Source of the DNA: CAZBBC01 sp964489835
Lineage (GTDB): Bacteria; Calditrichota; Calditrichia; JAJRVZ01
Reading direction: 5' to 3'
Assembly (NCBI GenBank): GCA_964489835.1
Contig: CAZBBC010000192.1
Location: forward strand, 1-7,605
DNA length: 7,605 bases
Shown: positions 1 to 6,284 of the stretch, piece by piece
Layout: each line of letters begins with the position of its first letter
Numbering within the stretch: position 1 is the first letter of the stretch
The notes under the pieces: model-generated
The model's database searches: none
What the model was told of the DNA's origin: nothing
The model's input: only the letters and a program-made list of their open reading frames with translations
Made by a program: the position numbers and the translations under genes

Positions 1-1447
1 GTCTCTCTGACTCCGGGATATGAACGAGCATGACCGATGGATCCCCGAAAACATCCCCGCCTTCAGGATTAAATTCTGTAAAAGCACCATTGAACAGGAT
101 AAACAGATTTTCCCCTTTATCATCCAGTTTGATAGAAAAGGTGCCACCGGGGATATAGCCATATTTATCGTAAAAATAAGGAAACAAAAAAGCGATCACT
201 TTACGCTTATTTGTCCGCGTATTGTACTGCACGATCGGTGTGCCCTCAAGGTGGGCTTTTCCATGGGCAGCGGGGATATAGTATACGTATTTTTCGTCCG
301 GGCTCATTGCCAGACTGGCGGTATAACGGTGTTTGCCGGACCAGCAAAGGCCGAGATCTTCCACCCGGTCGTCATCGGGAAAAAATTTAAAGAGCTCCCC
401 ACCGCTTCCTGCCGGAAGACCGGTAACAACTCCCATAAACCAGCCATCTTTTGTTTTATTTTTGGTATGGGCTCTCATTTGACCAGGCTGGTCGGTAATT
501 TTATTGGGGGGAACCGTGCTGTTCAGCTGATAAAAACGATTTTTTGAGGGATCATACTTTATAAAGTGCACACCCGAGTCGGAGGCGGCATAATTTGTTG
601 AATACACATAACCGGTTTCTTCATCAACCAGCATCGTTCTTACAAACCATTGCATCCCTTCTGGGAGGTAGCCGGCAAAACGAACCTCTCGTTTATTTAC
701 GTCATAACACAGAAATTCACTAAAAAATCCCACCGCAAACATGAGTCCGCGTCGTGTATCCATCCGGTGATAAGGCCAGGATGAGCGCGGCATGGGCACG
801 CCAAAATTGCTAAATTGACCGGTAATTACATTATAATTCATGATCAATCCGCCTTCATAGCCGCTCTGAAATTCCTCCTCGGATGGTTCCGGATATTGGC
901 ACCAGTACGTGCAAAAATACAGATCCGACCCGTTGTAGAAATCCAGCCAGCCGTGTATTTTTCCATCTCCATAATTGGCATCGGCCCGGCCGAGGACTTC
1001 ATTGATTTCCGGTGAAGATTTGATCGTTTTTGTTCGCGTGTCATATTCCACCAGATAGAGACGCGGTTTATAAAATCCATGACTGCCCACGGCACCATAA
1101 AACTTTTGGGTTGGCATATAATAATTACCCTGCGACCAGCTGGACCAGATACCGGAAAAGTATCCTTCAGGAACGGGTGGATGATATCGATTTTCAAAAG
1201 GTACAATGACAAATTCAATGGATGGTGGCGTCCGGGCAACAGTAAAATCATTCAGATGTTTTACCTGTTCCGGAATCTCAAGCATTTTTTTTGATTTTTC
1301 AATAACCGCCGTAGTCTGAAAGCGCAAGCCTTTGATATCTTTCTTTTCAACTAGCTGCTTACGTTTCAACTCGGACGGGGCTATTTCCTGTGAAAATAAA
1401 GCAGCTGTAAAAATGATAAGAAGCACTAACGAGATGAAGATTTTCAT
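1..1447 (-). CDS. Secreted beta-propeller-like protein of unknown function (3' end outside window)
   Basis: Reading the minus strand from the ATG at 1447 gives 482 codons with no stop, so the gene runs off the left edge. AGGAG at 1453-1457 lies 5 nt upstream of the ATG. Residues 1-20 form a signal peptide (hydrophobic MKIFISLVLLIIF core, likely cleavage near ALFSQ). A charged linker follows (about 21-65), then a long beta-rich region with repeating strand-turn units. Examples are YLVEYDTRTK (131-140), FLCYDVNKRE (245-254), HFIKYDPSKN (294-303) and IVQYNTRTNK (405-414), plus the PD40-like turn SPDEKYVYY (382-390). These recurring (Y/F)xYDxxxxK units at blade-like spacing indicate a beta-propeller. 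I do not recognise a named family; an oligosaccharide lyase-like or binding propeller is possible but no catalytic motif is assignable. It follows the sialidase-like gene by only 53 bp and is probably cotranscribed with it. The C-terminus seems close, since the last visible strand (about 471-477) ends a blade-like unit. Confidence 0.85.
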   Translation of the reverse strand, partial: MKIFISLVLLIIFTAALFSQEIAPSELKRKQLVEKKDIKGLRFQTTAVIEKSKKMLEIPEQVKHLNDFTVARTPPSIEFVIVPFENRYHPPVPEGYFSGIWSSWSQGNYYMPTQKFYGAVGSHGFYKPRLYLVEYDTRTKTIKSSPEINEVLGRADANYGDGKIHGWLDFYNGSDLYFCTYWCQYPEPSEEEFQSGYEGGLIMNYNVITGQFSNFGVPMPRSSWPYHRMDTRRGLMFAVGFFSEFLCYDVNKREVRFAGYLPEGMQWFVRTMLVDEETGYVYSTNYAASDSGVHFIKYDPSKNRFYQLNSTVPPNKITDQPGQMRAHTKNKTKDGWFMGVVTGLPAGSGGELFKFFPDDDRVEDLGLCWSGKHRYTASLAMSPDEKYVYYIPAAHGKAHLEGTPIVQYNTRTNKRKVIAFLFPYFYDKYGYIPGGTFSIKLDDKGENLFILFNGAFTEFNPEGGDVFGDPSVMLVHIPESER

Positions 1448-1500
1448 ATTTTCTCCTATGTTGTTTGGTGATTGAAAAAAAGTAATCACTAGATAATATA

Positions 1501-2703
1501 CTATTTTAAATGCTCCCCCATCTTAATCCATGACTCATCTAAATGGACATATCGAATACTTTCATTTCGTTCTTTGGAAGGGATCGGTGTTTGATAGGAA
1601 TAGACCCCATGTATGGTTCCATCACGCCCCTGAATAAACGTGGGATAAGATAATTCCCCTCCGTGGGGACCCAGATCTTCCAGCACCCGCCGCCATTTCC
1701 AGGTTTGGCCTTCATCTTCGGAAAGATAAATGGTGAGACGCTGCCGGCCTTCTTTTAAGTCGTTACAGATAAGCAGCCAGTGGTTGTTTTTCAGGACCAA
1801 ACAATGGACACTGGAACCGGGATTGGGAATATCCATCAGTTTTGCCTTTCCCCAGCTGTTCCCAGCATCATACGATTCTGTCATCCGGATCTGTTTAGGA
1901 TATCCATTGTCTCGCAAAAAGGCAACGACTGTTCCGTCCTTTCGTTTTGCAAAAGCCGGTTGAAGAAGCCCCAGAAAAACATCCAGAATCGGTTCGCTAA
2001 ACTGCCAGGTTTTTCCACAGTCCTCTGTAAAGGCGGCCAGTCCGCAGGCAAAAAGATCATGGTAAATTCCCAGCATGAGTCGATTACCGGAAATCATAAT
2101 CGGCGTAGTACGGGTCATCCACCCCAGTCGTCGAAGGAGCTTATCCTTGATCGCTGTTTGCTGCTCATTCATGATTCTTCGTAGCTTCGGATTCTGTTCA
2201 ATATGCTCTTTCCGGACGATTTCGATGCTATCCTGCAGTTGCGAATACAAAACCTCAAAATTTCTGGGACGCACATGGATAACATCCTGCCAATCCCATA
2301 TTGGTGCTGCACTCCTCTCATAATCTCTTGATGTACAAAATTTTATCAAGACCCCTTTGATAGAATTATCCATATAGGTTGACCAGAACAGCCATAAAAC
2401 ATTTCGTGGATCAAGAAACAGGACCGGATTAAGATCGGGTAGGTCCGGTGTATCAATCATTGCAAATGGCCGGCTCCATTTAGTTTCACCCTTGTTTCTC
2501 CGGGCTCCTAGAATGCGGACATCATCGGCACCACCCTCGCCCGAACCGTGATACCAGGCCAGTAAAAGATCACCGTTGGGAAGTTCCACAAGACTTGATG
2601 AATGATCATGCCACTTTTCGGTTGGAAAAATCAGTTCCTGCTCGAATATTTGCGCATTCAGGGTGGAAAAAATGATCAATATGAATGAAAGTGGTTTAAA
2701 CAA
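1501..2703 (-). CDS. Secreted sialidase-superfamily (BNR/Asp-box) six-bladed propeller protein
   Basis: A 400-residue protein with a short signal peptide (about 1-18, ending LNAQ). Three Asp boxes of the S-x-D-x-G-x-x-W type are visible: TEDCGKTW at 226-233 (degenerate first position), SYDAGNSW at 277-284 and SEDEGQTW at 328-335. Other family landmarks are SSSLVELPNGDLLLAWYHGSGE (35-56, an N-terminal blade strand), ADDVRILGARR (59-69), a charged helical insert at about 148-192, RLGWMTRTTP (192-201), RKDGTVVAFLRDNG (254-267) and GGELSYPTFIQGRDGTIHG (348-366). These match the BNR_2 type often annotated exo-alpha-sialidase in environmental bacteria. That superfamily also includes enzymes acting on other sugars, so a sialic-acid substrate is not established. 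The start is TTG: no in-frame ATG precedes the mature region, and GAGGA lies 7 nt upstream. An ATG at 2709-2711 is out of frame and stops early. The next gene begins 53 bp downstream. Confidence 0.88.
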   Translation of the reverse strand: MFKPLSFILIIFSTLNAQIFEQELIFPTEKWHDHSSSLVELPNGDLLLAWYHGSGEGGADDVRILGARRNKGETKWSRPFAMIDTPDLPDLNPVLFLDPRNVLWLFWSTYMDNSIKGVLIKFCTSRDYERSAAPIWDWQDVIHVRPRNFEVLYSQLQDSIEIVRKEHIEQNPKLRRIMNEQQTAIKDKLLRRLGWMTRTTPIMISGNRLMLGIYHDLFACGLAAFTEDCGKTWQFSEPILDVFLGLLQPAFAKRKDGTVVAFLRDNGYPKQIRMTESYDAGNSWGKAKLMDIPNPGSSVHCLVLKNNHWLLICNDLKEGRQRLTIYLSEDEGQTWKWRRVLEDLGPHGGELSYPTFIQGRDGTIHGVYSYQTPIPSKERNESIRYVHLDESWIKMGEHLK

Positions 2704-2710
2704 TGGCTCA

Positions 2711-2715
2711 TCCTC
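2711..2715 (-). promoter_or_regulatory. Shine-Dalgarno GAGGA deciding a TTG start
   Basis: On the minus strand GAGGA sits 7 nt before the TTG at 2703. It supports TTG over the nearby ATG, which overlaps the site, is out of frame and leads to a stop after about a dozen codons. TTG also gives a complete signal peptide. Confidence 0.65.
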
Positions 2716-2760
2716 GCTAATTAACTTGAATAAGGTTTATGTTGCTTCCATTTTAATAGA

Positions 2761-2815
2761 GGTTGTTGCAGTATCACTTTATTAGTATCGGTTTAATTAT
2801 AAGCATGATCTGTCT
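2761..2815. repeat. Direct repeat, left copy (matches 7551-7605)
   Basis: This segment aligns without gaps to the last 55 bases of the window. Two blocks are identical at the same offset of 4790: TGTTGCAG (2764-2771 and 7554-7561) and GCATGATCTGTCT (2803-2815 and 7593-7605). The AT-rich sequence between them has diverged but kept its length. Overall I count about 35 of 55 identical. The right-hand block is also the outer end of the GC-rich palindrome that starts at 2803. Confidence 0.6.
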
Positions 2816-2915
2816 CCCCCTTGGAAAAGGGGGACTAAGGGGGATATAAAAATATCCTAAGTTATTTAAAAACATCCCCCTAACCCCCTTTTATAAGGGG
2901 GGAATTTTATCGTGC
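2803..2915. repeat. GC-rich double-palindromic intergenic element (113 bp)
   Basis: The ends are near-inverted (GCATGAT at 2803-2809 against ATCGTGC at 2909-2915). Inside, GGGGGAT (2839-2845) pairs perfectly with ATCCCCC (2874-2880), GGGGG (2829-2833) with CCCCC (2884-2888), AAAA (2825-2828) with TTTT (2889-2892), and CCCCCTT (2816-2822) with AAGGGGG (2895-2901), with small bulges. The central loop (2846-2873) is AT-rich. Each arm is also self-complementary (CCCCTT..AAGGGG), so the element can form one long hairpin or two short ones. It fills most of the 273 bp between the GH51 stop and the sialidase-like start. It has no coding capacity and looks like a MITE or REP-like dispersed element. 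It could weaken or end transcription between the two genes, but no clear U-tract is present. Confidence 0.75.
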
Positions 2916-2976
2916 TTCAACGCAAAATATTATCTAGAGAATTTACCGGCAGAAATAACTCCATTTGCTGATCCGT

Positions 2977-4545
2977 TTATTCCACCGCCAGCATAACGAT
3001 TGATTTAGCCGGTATGTGAATATTAAGCTGATCCTTTTTTAATGTTGCCCCATTAAAGTTTTTGATTGTTACTTCTTCCGGCTGGCCAAAATCATTAAAC
3101 GCATTGATCTTTGATCCTGTCAGTATCTGTCCCTGCACACTGGCTATTTTCTTACCGTAAATCATACATTGAATATCCTGCTCCCGCTGCGGATCGCTGT
3201 TAACAATTGAAAGATGTATTTTTCCCTCAGCATCTATAGAGGCTGAGGCATTCATAGACGGTATTTTTTCATCTTTATATTCATAATCCCGGCATTTGAG
3301 TTGAACGGGAAGCATGTTTGCCTCCTGGTGGGGAACAAACATTTTGTAAACATAAAAGGTGGGTGTTCGCACTATCTGATCATCCTTTGTCAGAATCATG
3401 GCCTGCAGAACATTGACCGTTTGGGCAATGTTAGCCATGTACAACCGTTCACAAAAATTATTAAAAATATTTAGATTTAAGGCAGCAACAACGGCATCGC
3501 GTAAAGAGTTTTGCTGATATAAAAAGCGCGGATTTGTCCCTTCTTCTACATAATGCCAGGTACCCCATTCGTCAATGATCAAATCCACTTTATTTTCCGG
3601 ATCATAACGATCCATAATGGCCACATTCTGTTTCAGAATTTCTTCCATCCTCAGGGTTCCCTGAAGCACATCGAACCAGCCATCCTCCTCAAATTCCGTC
3701 GCCTTATAACGTGTCTTTTTTTGTCCATCAGAAGTATAATAATGAATGGCTTGTGCCTGGAAACCGATTCTCGATCGACCCTCTTTCATCAATATCTCAG
3801 TCCATTCATAATTATCCCGCCATCCATAACCACCACAAGCGATTTTATATATACGGTTACCCGGATAGCTCCTGCAAAAGGCTGAATAATTTGCTCCCAC
3901 ATTAACATAGTAATGAACGTCCATCCTGCCACCACAACCCCATGCTTCATTGCCCAGCCCCCAGAATTTCACCTGCCATGGTTCTTCTCTGCCATTTTTC
4001 TTTCGTAGTTTAGTCATAGGACTCTCTGCCGGTGAGGTGAGATACTCAATCCATTCAGCCATTTCCTGTACTGTGCCGGAGCCTATATTTCCGCAGATAT
4101 AAGGCTCACATTCAAGGAGTTCGCATAGATCCATAAATTCATGGGTGCCGAAACTATTATCCTCTGTCACATTTCCCCAGTGTATATTTACCATGGATGG
4201 TCGATCCTCCCTTGGCCCTATCCCATCTTTCCAATGATAGGTATCAGCAAAACAGCCGCCGGGCCAGCGCAGTACCGGTACTTTGATCTCCTTTAGGGCA
4301 TTCAAAACATCCAACCGTATCCCCCGGATATTTGGAATGTCCGAATCGGTACCGACATAGATACCACCATAAATACAACGACCGAGATGCTCAGCGAAAT
4401 GACCGTAAATATGTTTGCTGATTGTATGCTCACCCAGGGAGGCATTGACCACCAATGTATTAACATTGGTTTTTTGACCATACAGCGTTGAGAGGGATAG
4501 TACGAATAAAAACAGGAAAGATAATTTATAAATTGTTCTTTTCAT
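2977..4545 (-). CDS. Secreted GH51 alpha-L-arabinofuranosidase
   Basis: A 522-residue exported enzyme that would remove non-reducing terminal alpha-L-arabinofuranosyl groups from arabinan, arabinoxylan or arabinogalactan. Residues 1-24 form a signal peptide (MKRTIYK, hydrophobic run, LYGQ). The GH51 catalytic (beta/alpha)8 domain starts with KHIYGHFAEHLGRCIYGG (44-61) and VPVLRWPGGCFADTYHWKDG (89-108). The predicted acid/base is E200 in GLGNEAWGCGG, and the predicted nucleophile is E326 in IIDEWGTWH. HYY (268-270) is another expected active-site segment. A C-terminal beta-sandwich (about 400-522) completes the fold. Length and motifs are normal, with both catalytic Glu present. I chose the ATG at 4545, which has GGAAGGA 7 nt upstream and gives a clean signal peptide. 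The frame stays open to a TTG at 4572, but that lies in a palindrome. The gene sits after a sulfatase, suggesting the two act on one sulfated, arabinose-bearing glycan. Confidence 0.95.
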   Translation of the reverse strand: MKRTIYKLSFLFLFVLSLSTLYGQKTNVNTLVVNASLGEHTISKHIYGHFAEHLGRCIYGGIYVGTDSDIPNIRGIRLDVLNALKEIKVPVLRWPGGCFADTYHWKDGIGPREDRPSMVNIHWGNVTEDNSFGTHEFMDLCELLECEPYICGNIGSGTVQEMAEWIEYLTSPAESPMTKLRKKNGREEPWQVKFWGLGNEAWGCGGRMDVHYYVNVGANYSAFCRSYPGNRIYKIACGGYGWRDNYEWTEILMKEGRSRIGFQAQAIHYYTSDGQKKTRYKATEFEEDGWFDVLQGTLRMEEILKQNVAIMDRYDPENKVDLIIDEWGTWHYVEEGTNPRFLYQQNSLRDAVVAALNLNIFNNFCERLYMANIAQTVNVLQAMILTKDDQIVRTPTFYVYKMFVPHQEANMLPVQLKCRDYEYKDEKIPSMNASASIDAEGKIHLSIVNSDPQREQDIQCMIYGKKIASVQGQILTGSKINAFNDFGQPEEVTIKNFNGATLKKDQLNIHIPAKSIVMLAVE

Positions 4546-4552
4546 CTGTAGA

Positions 4553-4559
4553 TCCTTCC
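4553..4559 (-). promoter_or_regulatory. Shine-Dalgarno GGAAGGA for the GH51 gene
   Basis: The minus strand carries GGAAGGA 7 nt upstream of the ATG at 4545. It decides that start over the in-frame TTG at 4572, which would add nine residues before the signal peptide. Confidence 0.65.
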
Positions 4560-4568
4560 GTTTGAGGC

Positions 4569-4676
4569 GCAAAGAGACATAAAGTCTATGAAAAATGACA
4601 AATGAAAAATGAAAAAATATTAAATTCTTTTATTATTTGTCTTTTTTCTTATTTCATTTTTCATATTTTTCTTTGC
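4569..4676. repeat. AT-rich inverted repeat between sulfatase and GH51 genes
   Basis: Three perfectly complementary pairs nest symmetrically: GCAAAGA (4569-4575) with TCTTTGC (4670-4676), ATGAAAAATGA (4588-4598) with TCATTTTTCAT (4654-4664), and GACAAAT (4597-4603) with ATTTGTC (4635-4641). The left arm also contains direct copies of an AAATGA-type unit. The 108-bp structure occupies most of the 191-bp gap. It could be a decayed dispersed palindrome, or an RNA hairpin protecting or ending the sulfatase transcript. The remainder of the gap (4677-4736) shows nothing recognisable. Confidence 0.6.
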
Positions 4677-4736
4677 ATCGTCCCGACGCTGTGAGAAATA
4701 GACTATACACGTTTGAGAAAAAATACTTTATTTATT

Positions 4737-6122
4737 TTATCGTCCACCAATCGGATACTCCTCCGATGCCACAAAAGCCTCTTTCATTTTTTCTTCTATT
4801 TGAGCAACAATCTGAGGATTATCAGCGGCAAGGTTTTGTGTCTCTCCGATGTCATTATCCAAATCATAAAGTTCAATTTTGGAACCGACACCTTTGCGAA
4901 TGCCTTTCCAGTGACCCATTCGGACCGCCTGCATATATACATCACGGACATGACCATAATCCCAGTATAAATAATCATGCTGGTCTTTTTGCTCCTGGCC
5001 GATGATATCATTGAGAAATGAAAGGCCATCGATATTCTTTGATACCGGAAGACCGGCGATCTCTTCGAACGTCGGCAAGATATCCCAGAATGCCCAAACC
5101 TGATCGCTGGCCCGACCCTTTGGAACTTTTCCCGGCCAGCGAACGATCATCGGCACCCGAATACCCCCTTCATACATTTCCCGTTTTACACCGCGCAACG
5201 GACCTCGACTCTTAAAAAAATCTACCTGATGGGCACAACAGTCACAGGGACCATTATCACTGGTAAAAAAAACAATGGTATTATCATCGAGCCCCAGATC
5301 TTTCAGAAGTGTCATGATTTTCCCGACATCACGGTCCATACGTGTCACCATTGCCGCATAATTTTTTTCAACCTGCGGCCAATCTTTATTGGAATAAGGG
5401 GCGTCGCTGGGAACCACCTGCGAAAGCGGGGAGTCCTGATCGTAATCTGAATAATGAGGAATCGTATAGGCCAGGTATAGAAAAAAATGATTCTGTTTAT
5501 TACGGTTGATAAAATCCAGGGCCCGGGCCGTGAAAAGGTCATGGGTATATTCACCCTTTTCCCCGCCCCGATTACCAGGTAAAAGTTTGACCTTTTCATT
5601 ATCCCACAGATAATCAGGATAATAAAAATGAGCCTGATCCTGGTTCAACTGACCAAAATATTCATCAAAACCCTGATACAGGGGGATGCCCCAGGAACCC
5701 GGATTTCCCAGACTCCATTTACCAATGCCGCCTGTTTTATAGCCGGCTTTTTTTAAAACCTCTGCCAGGGTAACATCATCGGGTTGTAAAAAGACCCCAT
5801 GGGGGATATTATCACGCACCCGGGTGTGGCCACCGTGAACACCGGTCATCAGGCAACTTCGCGAAGGCGCACACACCGTTGCTCCCGCATACACCTGTGT
5901 ATAGCGTGTACCCTCTGCTGCAATTCGGTCAATATTTGGGGTTATTATTTGTTCCTGCCCGTAACAACCAAGATCGCCATATCCCAAATCATCGGCCATG
6001 ATAAAGATGATATTGGGTTTTTGGGAGGCGGGACCTGCCAGGCCCGGAACAGTGGAAAAAACTACAATTAAGACAAATAGGGGGAAGAGAAAGGGATTAA
6101 AAGATATATCTTTTTTAGCCAT
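4737..6122 (-). CDS. Secreted S1-family formylglycine-dependent sulfatase
   Basis: A 461-residue type I sulfatase that would hydrolyse a sulfate ester, probably on a sugar. Residues 1-29 are an N-terminal signal (MAKKD, then a long hydrophobic stretch ending GLAG). The maturation motif is CAPSR at 84-88; C84 is the cysteine oxidised to formylglycine by FGE or an anaerobic maturase, neither encoded here. Calcium ligands are D44 and D45 (in MADDLGYGDLG) and D289/N290 (in TSDNG). Other active-site residues are R88, K135 (GKWSLG), H223 (IPH) and K313 (LRGVKREMYEGG). The C-terminal subdomain ends with the usual strand ELYDLDNDIGETQNL (417-431). Two oddities: the His usual in GKWHLG is Ser137, and DNGPCDCCAHQ (289-299) puts three cysteines where family members often have a Gly/His-rich loop. 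I chose ATG at 6122, with AAGGAG 10 nt upstream; the open frame continues to a GTG at 6197 inside a palindrome. The sulfated substrate cannot be read from sequence. Confidence 0.94.
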   Translation of the reverse strand: MAKKDISFNPFLFPLFVLIVVFSTVPGLAGPASQKPNIIFIMADDLGYGDLGCYGQEQIITPNIDRIAAEGTRYTQVYAGATVCAPSRSCLMTGVHGGHTRVRDNIPHGVFLQPDDVTLAEVLKKAGYKTGGIGKWSLGNPGSWGIPLYQGFDEYFGQLNQDQAHFYYPDYLWDNEKVKLLPGNRGGEKGEYTHDLFTARALDFINRNKQNHFFLYLAYTIPHYSDYDQDSPLSQVVPSDAPYSNKDWPQVEKNYAAMVTRMDRDVGKIMTLLKDLGLDDNTIVFFTSDNGPCDCCAHQVDFFKSRGPLRGVKREMYEGGIRVPMIVRWPGKVPKGRASDQVWAFWDILPTFEEIAGLPVSKNIDGLSFLNDIIGQEQKDQHDYLYWDYGHVRDVYMQAVRMGHWKGIRKGVGSKIELYDLDNDIGETQNLAADNPQIVAQIEEKMKEAFVASEEYPIGGR

Positions 6123-6132
6123 ATTTTGTAAT

Positions 6133-6138
6133 CTCCTT
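6133..6138 (-). promoter_or_regulatory. Shine-Dalgarno AAGGAG for the sulfatase gene
   Basis: AAGGAG on the minus strand lies 10 nt before the ATG at 6122. It supports this start rather than the upstream in-frame GTG at 6197, whose extra 25 residues are mostly encoded by repeat sequence and would bury the signal peptide. Confidence 0.65.
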
Positions 6139-6171
6139 AAAAAAATTGCTTTGCTAATTCTAAGAGCTTTT

Positions 6172-6253
6172 TTAACCACAGAGCACACGAAGAACACGAA
6201 GTTTTTTAAAATATTTCTAATATCTTCGTGGTCTTCGCGGGTTTCGTGGTAAA
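6172..6253. repeat. Inverted repeat built from 9-nt CACGAAG-type units
   Basis: Left arm 6172-6201 and right arm 6224-6253 are about 23/30 complementary around a 22-nt AT-rich loop. Each arm is three consecutive 9-nt units: ACCACAGAG, CACACGAAG, AACACGAAG on the left, and CTTCGTGGT, CTTCGCGGG, TTTCGTGGT on the right. It lies between the phosphoesterase stop and the sulfatase ribosome-binding site. It has no coding function. It is probably a dispersed intergenic palindrome; a role as an intercistronic RNA hairpin is possible. There is no run of T after the stem in the direction of transcription. Confidence 0.75.
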
Positions 6254-6284
6254 ATATGATTTTATTTTCTGTGTGAATTTATGG

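Noticed and set aside
20..547. 175-residue plus-strand open frame
   Set aside because: It is antisense to the propeller gene, has no ribosome-binding site and resembles no protein family.
844..1251. 135-residue minus-strand open frame inside the first gene
   Set aside because: It lies in another frame of the 1-1447 gene, has no ribosome-binding site or domain-like features, and the longer frame has a signal peptide and continuous coding character.
1489..2937. 11-bp inverted match CTAGATAATAT (1489-1499) and ATATTATCTAG (2927-2937) flanking the sialidase-like gene
   Set aside because: Several AT-rich 11-mer matches are expected by chance in 7.6 kb, and the similarity does not extend further.
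4546..4572. N-terminal extension of GH51 to a TTG at 4572
   Set aside because: The TTG is in a palindrome arm, while the ATG at 4545 has a good ribosome-binding site and starts a clean signal peptide.
6123..6197. N-terminal extension of the sulfatase to a GTG at 6197
   Set aside because: The added residues are encoded partly by the palindrome and precede a normal signal peptide; AAGGAG supports the ATG at 6122.
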